Assembly: GCF_026914265.1 (NCBI RefSeq)
Contig: NC_069132.1
Location: forward strand, 37,565,152 to 37,629,151
DNA from: Mya arenaria
Taxonomy: Eukaryota; Mollusca; Bivalvia; Myida; Myidae
Direction: 5' to 3'
Length of the DNA stretch: 64,000 nt
The notes under the pieces: generated by a model
The model's input: the letters and a program-made list of their open reading frames with translations, nothing else
What the model was told of the DNA's origin: nothing
Databases searched by the model: none
Part shown: piece by piece, positions 22,316-34,208 of the stretch
How the letters are laid out: each line of letters opens with the position of its first letter
Position numbering within the stretch: the first letter of the stretch is position 1
Translations under genes and position numbers: made by a program

Positions 22316-23960
22316 TTTGGTAGTTTCATGTTTGAGCTCATCTGGTGTTAGAATTTATTGCAGTGGAAATGGAAGTGAGAACAATTCATTTTACATCACA
22401 TTACTGCATCTGACCTACAGATAAGCTAGTTCCCCATTAGCATAAACAATAATTTTGATGCCTGGTGACTCCATGTTATTTTGCTATCTGCTATCAGCAG
22501 AAAGGTGATTGGTAATAACTTACTGATTACTAATACATAAAATAATTTACCAAAATAACAGTTAATAGTAAAAAGTTCAAGTTATTGCAGTTTGAATTTT
22601 GTTCTTTATTTTTTTGTTCTTTTTTTTTAAATAAAATGTGGCATGACTGATTTTTCAATCGTACAAGGTAAAATGCTAAATACATGATGTGGTTGAGGAT
22701 GCCCTCTCGATGCCATCTCCATATTAAAGATTAGGAATGCTACTTCAGATTGATATTTTGTTTAAGCCTGAGTGATGCACATAATTTATAGATATTATAC
22801 TTTGAATTCAGTCCAATATCTGCACTGCAGAGAACATTTTCATAAATATCCCTAGAGATGAAATGTTTTTTGCTGGACCAGAACTTCGATGTCTTCCGGC
22901 TGGATGAAATATTGATTCCTTGAAATATTAACGGTGCTAAACTTCAAAGTGAGTGAATATTCTTTTCATAGGACAAAACGTGACAGACCTTTGTATTTTT
23001 AGTTATATTGATTGGGTTTAAACTGAATTTTAAGGAAATGTATGGTTTTCATATATACATGCAACACTAGGAATGGCAATTTTTTCCAATCTAAAGTTTT
23101 GTCTGTTTGTATTGAAATGTATAAGGAAATTAATTAGTAGTGCATAACCTTCAAGGCACAAAAGTGTATCATTTTCACATATTATTGCTGTTCACAGAAG
23201 ACCCTTTGAAATGAATCATGTACCAGAATAGTATTTATTTTACCAGGCATCATAAATCCACATAGCTGATACATTAATGTAGCTTTTATCAACAGTAAAG
23301 CACAAAGTAATGTTCTCACTTTGGTTTTCACCGCAATAATTTGGATGTATTCATTTTTTAACTCTTGGATGAATATTAAAGTGGAAGGGGAATATGTGAC
23401 CAGTGATTTTAACAATAGTATAAGGCTTCTGTTAAACCAAGACACACATGAAGAAATTATGACATAATGCATTTTTATACATGTGTAAGTAAGACATGGT
23501 TGTAATTTTTGTTACTGGCTTGCCCAGGTATTTTTTCTTGAAATTTTGAAAATCTGGGTCTATGTACATGGACCATGTTAAAGTAATGGTGTTTTATGCA
23601 TAAATAATTGGCTCCATGTCATATTTTCATCCGCACATTAGAAATACATTGATTGTTTTTACTTTTTTTTATACAAGAGTCTATTATATGTATTATGAAA
23701 GGGACTGTTCCAAGATTTTGGTCAGTCATGACTTTGTTAAAATTTAGTTACATGTATTTTCTTACTTTATGAGCATACGCCTAACAGTAACAATGATACT
23801 CTCTTTTAACAGAATGTTTTTTAACCAAAGCCTTTAATCATTGAATTTTCATGTACATGAAGTAAGAAAACTAGCAATGAAACGTTAGCAGCCTGGTGGC
23901 CTAGTAGCGTGAAGTTGGTTAGGCCGCCTAAATATCTTAATGAGTTTTCTTCTGGAATAA
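22316..23960 (+). other. DMAC2-like 3' region; no further gene
   Basis: A polyadenylation signal AATAAA at 22630-22635 lies about 315 bp past the stop and could end the transcript. Beyond it the sequence is AT-rich with no protein-like frame and no clear repeat until about 23880. There a GCAGCCTGGTGGCCTAGTAG string similar to the GC-rich pieces at 29772-30000 appears. Confidence 0.4.
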
Positions 23961-23999
23961 CAGGATTTAATGGGTTTTTTACGCACACATCAACATCCT

Positions 24000-25580
24000 G
24001 TAGCGATCTATCAATGTTTACTTACTCCTGTGTCTAGGTCACCCGTTTTAGAATCAATGTTTCCTGTGCCGTCTTCAAAACATCGTGCACATCTTTGCCG
24101 AAGGCATCTGTTGACGTTAGTTTCAAAACCCACATCCACAGTATTTGTTTTCAGCGGCTGCATCCTGGGGGTACTTGGCGTTGGCGTAGGAGGAATGTCA
24201 TTGAACGTATATACCTCCCTCACTGAAGGCTCCCTTCTTGCTTCAAGTGCAAACAATCTTTCCACAATTTGCCGGTCATGCTCTGACAGCTTAGTCTCCA
24301 ACTGATCAATTCGTACGAGGAGCAATGCAAACATAGCAGTGGTTTTATCAGGTGATTCCGAGTCCCGTTACTAACCAGGCAAGGCTCTGGTGTCTGCTAA
24401 TCTGCTTCAGGCAGTCCTTGCTGGGCCAGTCTGATGGTTGATATCACCTCTTCATCTAGGTGATATGCAGGCGGCTGAAGAACCTGTGACTATGTCCTTG
24501 GATCCTCCTGTCGGGGCCTCTGGACAGATGCATAGTCTCTTTTTGGCTGTCTGGAGGGCATCTCGGGCCTGAGAACCTGGATCATGGGCAGATGGGGCAG
24601 GTCTGCTACCTCATCCACGCTCAGTAAAACACGGGCTGCATCCTTTTCTTTAATAACCAAACAGTTATATAATACCCTTTTGTTGTGCAATTTCTTGATC
24701 ATAGATCCAGAAGCATCAATGTTAAATACCCACTTTCCTTTATCACACAGTTTTTTGCCACTGTAATCGACTGCTTGTTGAAGGATAACACCATTAATTG
24801 GTCATAACATATTTCTTGTCATTCCATCATCTTTAAACATTTCTTGACTTACCATCAACTCTGTTAAAGGCCCGCCCCCCGCCCCAATGTCCGAAGGTGG
24901 GACGAATGTCTTCCAGCGGGGGACGAATATTCCCCCGGAATTCAAGGATATATTAAGACTGAAGGCAATAATGACAAATTGAAACCACTGTCTGTGAGTG
25001 AAGTTGAATGTAAACAAGCAACTGGGAGAAAATTACAATGAATATATCATTTTTTAATAAAATGCCAAAAAGAAAAATTATTATCAATTTTTACAAGAAG
25101 ATCAAAGGCAAACAAATAATTACTATTTGGGAAATGGTAGACACAAAACAATATTTATAAAGAAGCATAAATACAATAGTTCTGTATGTACAGAAAGGTA
25201 AAAAGATGCTCACCTGGTAGCGATATGTTGATTGATCAAAAGCCCCTGGTCTAGTGTCAAAATCCCCTTAAATTCAAAACAAAGTTTTTTGTGCTTTCTA
25301 CATGAGATAGTTTCCTTTTCCTAACTTCACCAGGCGGATGTTTTATCACTGGTTTGTTATTGGCAACACTGATTGTGACATTTCTCCCTCCTTGGGCTCG
25401 TTATGAATACGAAATGAGAATGTTCCGCATTGTTGCACGTTGTTCTTTGTCCACATATCCCACTTTCATATTTCACACAGTTCTTCGCACCTGTAATTGA
25501 CTGCTCAGTAAAGGCCACCGCCATGAATTGGTCAGGACATATTTCTTTTATGTAATGTTCATCGTCCTTGAACATTTCTT
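24000..25580 (-). pseudogene. Degenerate multi-copy coding element, family unknown
   Basis: On the minus strand three stretches read like protein but do not form one open gene. One is 25575-25357, with QFMAVAFTEQSITGAKNC. A second begins near 24835 and runs to 24490, sharing MFKDD with the first and carrying KLCDKGKWVFNIDASGS and KRVLYNCLVIKEKDAARVLL. A third is 24334-24011, starting with a helical IDQLETKLSEHDRQIVERLF and later Pro-rich (PPTPTPSTPRMQ). The first two are diverged copies of each other and each is followed by the same CGGGGGACGAATAT GC-rich block, so they belong to a repeat family also present at 26060-26530 and 14046-14323. I do not recognise the family. It could be a transposon open frame or an amplified host gene piece. 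Confidence 0.45.
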
Positions 25581-26059
25581 AACTTAACACCAACTCCGTT
25601 TAAGGTATATTAAACACAGTGGGGGACCCTGTAATTTTTATCCTTCTCCCAGTCTCCCGGCGGGGGACGAATATCCACCGGAATTAAAAAAAACAATTTG
25701 ACAAAGTGAAGGCAATAATGACAAAGTGAAATCACAGTCTGTGAGTGAAATTGAATGTGATCAAACAACTCAACATGGAAGAAAATGACTTCATGAATTA
25801 CAATAAATTCAATTTAATGCCAAAAGGAAACATTATTATCAACTTATACAAGAACGGCAAGATGCGATAAATTTATTTGTAATAATGATCAAAGGCAAAC
25901 AGATATGACTACTTGGGAATTGGAAGGAACAAGCAATATTTATAATATTTATGCCATTCTCTATTAGTCTGTAAGTCATCGTTTCTGATAGTTTGCAGAA
26001 CCTTTTAATTGACTTTTGAGGGTGGAAGGCAATTAAATTGTCTTATAAAAAAAAAAAAT

Positions 26060-26575
26060 GACATATTTTGTTCTTAAGTGCGTTACAGTAAACAGTATAC
26101 AATATTTGCATATGACATCAGTGTTTAATAAGAATATTATGATTTATATAAACGCATACATACAACACTTCTTTATTTACGAAAAGGTAAAACAAGGAAT
26201 TCAGTACAAAAATGTCAAAATCCCTTGGTATGATCTCCAGAAATATGGCATGTTTGGTTAAAGGGTCCATATGTAGAGCACCGTGGACATTCCACTCAGA
26301 TTTTGCTTTTCTTAGTATCTTTTCACTTTGAAAGTTGGTTAAGGTACCTTCCTGTTGTTCTTCGTTCTTCAATTTACCAAATTGTAGACTACTATTGCAG
26401 CTGTTCAGTCTTGAGTTTTTGTGCTTTATGCGTGTGATAGTTACTTTTTAATTTCGTTAAGCAGTTGTTTTCCCACAATTTGTCAGCGGCAACACTTATT
26501 GTGACGTTTTTCCCTCCTTGGGTTTGTTATAAATCCGAAAGGTGAATGTTCTGCATTGCTCCACGTTACATAGAC
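26060..26575 (-). mobile_element. Third copy of the unknown element
   Basis: 26480-26570 repeats the stretch at 25345-25440 (GCAACACTTATTGTGACGTT, CCCTCCTTGGG, GAATGTTCTGCATTG). 26215-26262 ends AAATATGGCATGTTTGGTT, like the right end of the 14046-14323 element. The copy is old and non-coding. Confidence 0.5.
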
Positions 26576-26984
26576 CTTTGGCCAAAAAGGACCGGATATC
26601 CTTTCCTTCCTGGAAGTTGAATTTTGTGGTGTAAAAAATTAAAAAAATCATCACACATCGAGGAACAATTTCATTCAATTTCAAGGCTTTGCAATTTGTC
26701 GAATTCCGTTTCAATTTCTTTTGTCCTTTAATGGACAGGAAAGAACTAAATTCGTTGATTGTTAGTACACTATTAAACAACGTTGGGAGTTTATCCCTCT
26801 CTTTTTGGGCCTTTCTGTCCATCTATATAGTCTGTAGAGCCAATCCCTCCCTGTTTTGAATAATCACTTATGATATTCATTGTCTTATTTCATTTCCCCA
26901 GTAAATAGTTATATCCTTTCTTTTATTACACTGTCGAGTCATAAGCTTCTTCTTCCATTTGTGCAAATAGCTCTCTTTTTTCCC

Positions 26985-27625
26985 ACTCCAATCTACTGAC
27001 TGTCGATTCATATTTTTCTTGCATTTGTTGTGCATGTCATTTTAACGTCAATCTGTTGACTTAGTCGATTCTTTTTTTTCTTTTTGTTGTGCGTAGCGCT
27101 CTATTTTCACTTCGATCTGTTGACTGTTCATAATCATTTTTTAGTGCGTATCTCTCTTTATTTCCACTCCGATCCGTTGACTGTGTCGTTTCGTAGGTCT
27201 TTCATTTTTTGTACATCTCTTTATTTCTTCTCCAATCCGTTGACTGTGTCGTTTCGTAGGTTTTTCATTTTTTGTACATCTCTTTATTTCTTCTCCAATC
27301 CGTTGACTGGGTCGTTTCGTAGTTCTTTCATTTTTTTGTGCGTATCTCTTTATTTCCACTCCATTCATTTGACTCTGTCGTTTCGTAGTTCTTTCATTTT
27401 TTGTGCGTAACTCTCTTTATTTCCACTCCAATCTGTTGACTCTGTCGTTTCGTAGTTCTTTCATTTTTGTGTGCAAAGCTCTCTTATTTCTAGCCCTATC
27501 TGTTGACTCTGTTAATTCATTATCTTCTTTTTTCACTCCAATATATTGATGCATCTTCTTACTTCTTATGTTTTCCATACCGCTCGTCTTTATTTTCACT
27601 CAAATCTGTTGATTCAGTATCCCCT
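26985..27625. repeat. Imperfect tandem repeat, period about 60-66 bp
   Basis: About nine units with TCTGTTGACTCTGTCGTTTC, GTAGTTCTTTCATTTTTTGT and CTCTTTATTTCCACTCCA. The best copies are at 27160-27480 and decay outward. Repetitive frames on both strands (for example 27084-27410) come from this array and are not genes. Confidence 0.75.
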
Positions 27626-27939
27626 TCTTTCATCTTTGGTGCAAACAACTTCACTTGATCTGGATATATGCAGTGTAGTACGAACAGTGGGAGAGAGATG
27701 GGAATATGCAAGTCACAACGAGGTAGGGTTGTTCTGAAGCCCGCAACTGTCTCGACGCACATACTATTTTTTGTTAGATTGTTTACGACTCATTGATAGG
27801 TTTTGGACGGAAAGAGTTATTAAATACGGCAGTTTTACATTGGATGGTTTTAACACATTAAAGACATTGATTTCTCAACTGTATTAATTTTCACAATTTG
27901 CAAATGTTTTTTTTGTTTTATAATTTTCTTGGCACAATC

Positions 27940-28060
27940 ACCGGTGAAAAATCTTGGAGAGCGGTGTGGCACTCTCTCGATTTGGTTGATGTATTTTGTA
28001 AATTATTGTCCCAAACCACTGAGCTGTATTTTTAAACCTGCATTCGTACAGATTGGTCAG
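27940..28060 (-). pseudogene. LINE ORF2 fragment (C-terminal part)
   Basis: On the minus strand a short stretch reads KYSSVVWDN followed by an NLQ-rich segment. It matches the YSSVVWDPYLQ region downstream of the reverse transcriptase in Jockey/CR1-like LINEs, also found at 28620-28720. Too short to classify. Confidence 0.45.
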
Positions 28061-28539
28061 TTGATAATAAATATATTTTCTTAATTTTTCAGGGGATATG
28101 TCTTTACCCCAATGGCATAAGATAACCTTTTCTAGCAGATGTTTAAATATTCTTATTTTTTTTAAAGAAATTTAGATAAAACCAGTCTAGTAAAATAGAT
28201 ATGATACGTATTCTAAAATAATCTTCCATTTATAATATACCGTTTCGGTTTCCTCAAAATTAAATGCCTGTCAAGATTTTGTTTAAAGATGTACGTTCAG
28301 CAAGAATTTGGGTTATAAAACACAAAAATAACACAACTGTCTTGAAAAGGCATCCTTATTTTAGCGTTATGCGAAATTTCGTCTCTAGATTCCACTCCGA
28401 TAGTATGATATTAACGCGAATTTCAGACCATATTTATTTTTTGTTGGTTACCAACAAATCCACTATGGCCTACTGGGAGTTATTCCGAGCAGTTCCGAAA
28501 GCCTTCAAAAGTAAACGGAGCACAAGCACGTGACAGTTA

Positions 28540-29300
28540 TGAATAATCAATGAGGTCAGCATAACATAACAAAGATGGACATATGAAGGTGACAACCTTG
28601 TCGAGCAGTGTTGTACTCTCTCGGGTTGATTGATGTCTTTTTGTAGATTAGGGCTCTTAACAACTGAGCTGCATTCAAGAGATGATCTTCTAAGGTGAGG
28701 AATGCGGTTTTCCTGGTTGATTCTGGGCACTATTTAAATTTGTGTTTCAAAAATGAGAGTTGGATTGGCTTTCTTGGTGTCAGATATTGGTGATGTGACT
28801 ATTAAATTTGAGGTTTTGCGAAAGTGAAATGACTGGATTTTTTCTACCTGTGTCAGGATTAGTCTGGCAAGTTGGTAAAAATGATAAGACTTGATTGATG
28901 CTCATCACGTAGCACTTGAACTGCATACACAACTTCGTGCCCCATCTCTCGGGTTCTTTCAAGTCATCTTGCTGTTGGATATGATCGCGTACTGATTTTA
29001 TGCAGAGGTGCAGGAGACAGTCGTTCGTAAATAGGCGAACAGTTGACGTAGTATGGTCCGGAAGGTCATTATTGTGGCATATGAATATAAGCGGAGATAG
29101 TTCCCTTCCTTGTCGGATGCCAGAGTCAACGTTGACTGGTTCTGTTGTATCACCGTCCACTTCAAGCTGCATTATTCTGTAGGTTAAGAAGTCACGGAGC
29201 CAATCTTTGCGATTGCAGACTTTATTTTAAGATTTTATTTGTCAAGTAGATTAGTATGTGGCACGGTCAAACGCCTTTGAAAAGTCTGAACTATACATTT
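28540..29300 (-). pseudogene. 5'-truncated LINE, reverse transcriptase and C-terminal fragment
   Basis: Minus strand. SDFSKAFDR near 29285 corresponds to reverse transcriptase motif A. At 29172 onwards VDSGIRQGRELSPLIFICHN is the QG..LSP motif B. VRLFTNDCLLH is the YADD-box region with the catalytic pair changed to ND. Further on DDLKEPERWGTKLCMQF is the conserved dL..W...W.M.FN block, and at 28720-28630 ECSSVVKSPNLQKDINQPE is the region downstream of the polymerase. The order fits one Jockey/CR1-type LINE ORF2 that is inactivated by stops and lacks the endonuclease. Confidence 0.75.
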
Positions 29301-30660
29301 ATTTTTGGGCTCCATTTCGAAATGCTTTGATATGTCGTGTGTAGTGGTTATTACTTGTGTATGAAAAGTTAGATCGAAAGCTGTGGTAAAGTGAAGTTAG
29401 ATTTTTTTCATTACTTTTTCAAAATCGTTTTTATGTGGGGGGTTTCCACTCCCGATTTAATGACTCCCTTTCTCTCTTTTTTCACTTTAAGTGAATACCC
29501 CTCTATGTCACACAAGACACTTGATCTGTTATCTTCCTCCCTTTTTGTTGTATATGCTCATTTATTTTATTTTATTTCATTTCAGAAGTATATCTGGCAT
29601 TTGTTTTGCAAAGTCATCTGATTCTACCTTATCTTTCATTTGCTGATAGTTGCTCTTTTTTCTCAACGCTAGAACGATTTTTGGGGGTAGAATGCGCATA
29701 CAGGATGTTAATTTATTGATAAAAACGTTAATTTATTAATGTTTTGAAATACTTAAAAATAGAAAATAATATTAGACCGCCGGGTCGCCTACTTCACGCT
29801 GCTGGGCTGCTGGATCAGCCTTTTTTTAAATCCTTATAATCGCTACGAGGTGTTAATTTGTGCATGACAGCGTGAAAATTGTTATTTATTACGAAGAGAA
29901 TGCTGTGAAATAGAAAATAATTTAGGCTGCAAAGCCGCCACCTTTATGGCGCTAGGCTACCAGGCCGCTAATTTCACGCCGCTTGGACGCTAACTTCACG
30001 TACATTCAATTTCAATTGCATTACTTACGCCTTTGACAAAATATAGCATTTTCTGTTATATTTAAGAACTAAATGAAGCTCTATTTTGATGAAGTTTTTA
30101 AAAAATTGTTTGCTTCTCACATTTCACACAAAATATGTTTTTTCGATGTCTGACCTTAAACAATGCGATGAGTCTTTTTTACTCTTATTATAGACTTATA
30201 GACGCTCTGCACCATTATTGCAGACTGGACTGCCTTAATATTTTGTTTAAATGGATTTTTTTAATTATTTGTTTTTCCATGTTGTTTTCACGTTGAATAA
30301 AGTTACAGTATAAATGCCAAACTGATTGAAATAATTGTTTATGTTATGACCTATAACTAGACGTCCTCTCATTGGTCCACAGTTCCTGAGTTTTGGTGTT
30401 TCCCTGATCGAGTTTATACCTATTTCATCAGCTACAGAAAGACTAACGTTCCGAATGGATAGTCACCGGTGATAAGGACGAAACTGTGAAAGATCCAATA
30501 ACGTCTTTTCCGAAATAACTGCCTTGCCATGTATGAAAAAAAACAGGGAGCAATCGAGTATTGGCAGAACGACTTTGATCTCGCCTATGCCTCTTGTCAT
30601 TACCAGATCATATTCATTGGCTCCCTAGTCAATTATTGAATAACATTTGACTTAATCATA
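29301..30660. other. Intergenic AT-rich stretch with GC-rich subrepeats
   Basis: No gene is supported. Between 29772 and 30000 short GC-rich strings such as TCGCCTACTTCACGCTGCTG, GCCGCTAATTTCACGCCGCT and GACGCTAACTTCACG form a loose repeat, echoing 23885-23930. Confidence 0.4.
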
Positions 30661-30664
30661 ATGA

Positions 30665-31150
30665 CCCCACGGTTTCCGATCTATAACTGAAGAACGCTTA
30701 GGCCCAGATACCTCAAACTTGGTAGGCAGGTTGGTAATGACAAGCGTATGAACTCTATTGATAATGAGGTCAGTGGTTTAAATGTCAAGGTCGTTGTGAC
30801 CTCGAGCTGAAAATCCGTTGAGGACCAATAAATAAAGGCTGTCCCAGTATGTCGTAGGTACCTCAAACTTGGTAGGCAGATTGGTACTGACTAGCAGATG
30901 AACCTTGTTGCTTTTGAGGTTAGTGAGTCGATGGTCAGGTTGTGGTGACCTCGTGCTAAAATTCGGTTTTGATCAATAACTGATAAACGCTCAGGCCCAT
31001 TGACTTCAAACTTGGTAGGCAGGTTGGTAATGACCAGAAGATGACTCTTATTGATTTTGAGTTCATCAAATTAAAGGTCAATGTCACTGTGACCTCGAGC
31101 AAAAAATCCGTTGCCAATCAATAATGAGGAAGGCTTAGGCCCGGAGACGA
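30665..31150. repeat. Tandem repeat of about 145-150 bp, three to four units
   Basis: Each unit carries CTCAAACTTGGTAGGCAGGT, TGGTAATGACCAG, a TTGATTTTGAG block, GGTCAA..TCA and GTGACCTCG, then an AATAATGA..GGCTTAGGCCC joint. A family with this wording is widespread in bivalves, from memory. It lies downstream of the LRRC74-like gene. Confidence 0.7.
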
Positions 31151-32005
31151 GTTGGCATACACTCCATCTTGCAGTGACTTATCATTTACATACATACGTT
31201 TATACTTCGCTCTTAAAAACTGTTACAAATCAATAGTTACATGTTTCACGGGAAGATAGGTGGGCCGTTATGGAATATGTTACATACTCAAGGTGACGGC
31301 TTGTGTTGTATAAACTTGAACCAAATATCTTTGGATTTGTTTATTTTTTACTATGATATTACGTATAGCATGAATACGATACAAACAAGTTTGGCACAGG
31401 TATAAACTTGTTTATACAATTTAAAAACATACACGTATTACATACACAAACATCACAATATCAGCGATAATAAAACTTGTCATTAAAGTACAGTGAACGT
31501 TTTATATTCAATAACTTCTGTAAGAGTGAAAGCCATTGTGATTGACTGGTTACAGCATCATTCAGGAGTACTTGAACGTCATGGTCACAAGAGTATGAGA
31601 TAATATCGAAACATGTATGTTAGAAACTTGTGGACTTCTCTGATAAAGCTTGCCACCAGCTTCTGCCAGTTTTCTGCGACTTTGATATATTTTATTTCCA
31701 ATTAAAAAAGGATTACGATATTGTGCCACGAAAAGAAACAAGTTTTTTTTCAAGATAATTATATCATTTTGAAAACAAAATAGAATACGAACGTTCTTAC
31801 ATGATTTGCACGTGCATCATATGCTGCACAATTACTTTATTTATGAATGTTGGCTTTCCTTTGTAAAGGACCATGAGGATATCCCTGACCACATCATCCC
31901 CACCATGTGTCAAATTAAAGGAGTCCTCGTGGCCTCGAAAATATAAAGAAAAAAAGTTAAACTTCGAAGCCTCAAAAATATAGAAAAAAAATAACAATCT
32001 AGATA
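31151..32005. other. No gene seen; LRRC74-like 3' flank
   Basis: AT-rich. A minus-strand frame ending at 31797 (VRDILMVLYKGKPTFINKV) looks protein-like over about 30 residues but has no splice link to the LRRC74-like last exon, which stops at 32006. It may be debris of an unrelated gene or repeat. Confidence 0.35.
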
Positions 32006-34045
32006 TCAGATATCCGGAGTGACGGTTCCCGCGCCATCCCGTTCGTCCACCAGCGCCATCTGGGTTTGGGGTTCCCCGGTAACAGCCAACACTTCTGCAT
32101 CCAGCTCGTGTTCATTGTGTTCAATCAGTTCATTTTTCTCTTTGTTACTACCTGGTTTTCGAGTTTGTTTTTCGTGATCGTCATTGTCATTTTCGTCTGT
32201 TGTGTTTTCAACGACGTAGGTTTTACCTTTTTCGGCCTTGTCAACATCAGACAAGGCGTCGTCGGGCGTTCTTCCTGAGAACTCGGACAATATCTGGTCG
32301 GGGTTCTCTTCAGGGGGTTTCATGTCAAGGTCGATATATACGTTCTGTATTCTACCATGGATCACTTCAATATTTGGCTTCAGAGTCTTAAGCTCTTCTA
32401 ATACTTGGAGAAATCCTTGATCGACACAAGTAGTCTGTAAAAGATAAGAGTATATAATGAAAGACTATAAGTATCATCCTTGGTCGAAAGTGTAAGATCG
32501 TAGGGTTTTATGCGGAAACTAGGTTTACCGAGTTTCCGCAAAACACCCTGCGCGAGGGTCGGGATGAACCTATCTCACACGAGCGGCTATGCTAGATGCT
32601 TTTTCTCCCACCTCAGTTAAACAAGATTAAGTGAAAATGTATTTTTTACCGGAACTCTTTTGTGCTTAGTGAAAATAATTGCGCATGGACATGTGATAAT
32701 TCGTGGTTGTCATGGATATGCGCGCAGTGATTCAGATTATGCTAATAGTCAACTCGGTCTTTAAAGAGTTCTAAGGAGAGTGAAGCATTATTTCTTGAAA
32801 AGTGCGTGAAAACTGTTTTATGGTGACATTTGAAGCGAGAAATAATTAATAAGCGTTCTAAAAATTGCCACAAGACAAGGTTTCCATGATGCTACAGACG
32901 ACAGTCTTCAACAAGGGAGGTAATTACAATGTGGTGACCATTAAAAAGGAGTTCCATACGGGCATTTTATCTTCGCCCGTGGGCAAGATAAGAATTTCTA
33001 GCATGGTTAAATTATTGGATCTACTTATCTGAGGTGGGAGAAATAATGATCAACAAGTCCCAGTTATTGATCTTTTTCTACCCTCCTCTCCCACCTTAGA
33101 TATGGTGTCGGCCCACAACGAAATGCTTCCGGGTCGTTGTATCCCTTCAAGTAGTACATAAAAATGTTTCTCCCCACTTATATAGCATTTGATGATATTT
33201 TTAATGACATTGCAATCTTGTATGTATTTTCAAGTTTAAACATGTTTTATATCAAATTTGAAGACCTAAATGTGGTTTTGAATGATATTTTGCAGGACGT
33301 TGATATGGTTTTCTGCTGTTAAATCAACAAAGTGTTCATACTATGTGAGTAAAAAAATGTTAAGCTTTTTTACCCTGCAAATTCATAATAAAGTAGTGAA
33401 CTGGGGTAATTTTACATATAACAAAGAAGATAATCTCGCTGTGGACCGAAAACATAATTCGTCATCATAGCGCAAAATCTGAATAACTGCATATAGAAAT
33501 AGAATCGGATATTTGAGTTCTTGCACTAAGGTGACGATGTGTGAGGGCAAGGTAGGAGTTGCGTTTGTCCCATCGATTCAAGGAAAAATCTTGTGTTGCA
33601 TTAAACTCCAAAAATATTGCACCTACACTCATGGAACTTCATAGGAATGTTTGTTAGTATGCCGAGTAACGACTTGTTTGACCTTTAACTAAGTTTAATA
33701 ATCACGGCATTTGACCAAGAAAATAATGGTGTGAAAAAATCGAGAGAATGGGATAAACGTCTCCGAAACCGAAACAATTTAAAACTAAAGAACAGCACAT
33801 TGATTTATGTATATACAGTACTGCTGTTATATCCAGACAATACGCAACGATTTCCACGATCTATGATCTCTTGTTTAAATACTTACTCCGAAGTCGATCT
33901 TTTCCATCGAGGAGGTTTCTAAGGCTAACACCGTCTGCAGAACATCAATGGCCCCCAACGCGTTTATCAAATTGTCACCGAGCTGCAAGTAGAATTTATT
34001 TCAAAATGAACTGCAACCAAATTCCGTCTTTTAATTAACATGGAA

Positions 34046-34097
<52 letters not shown>

Positions 34098-34152
34098 ATT
34101 TAGAATTCTTATTGCCATGATTGCTCAAATCATGGCAATTAGAACTCTAAAT

Positions 34153-34208
<56 letters not shown>

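Noticed and set aside
31797-31997. Minus-strand peptide VRDILMVLYKGKPTFINKV as an extra LRRC74-like 3' exon
   Set aside because: The exon 32006-32434 already ends with a stop, and no donor leads into this stretch.
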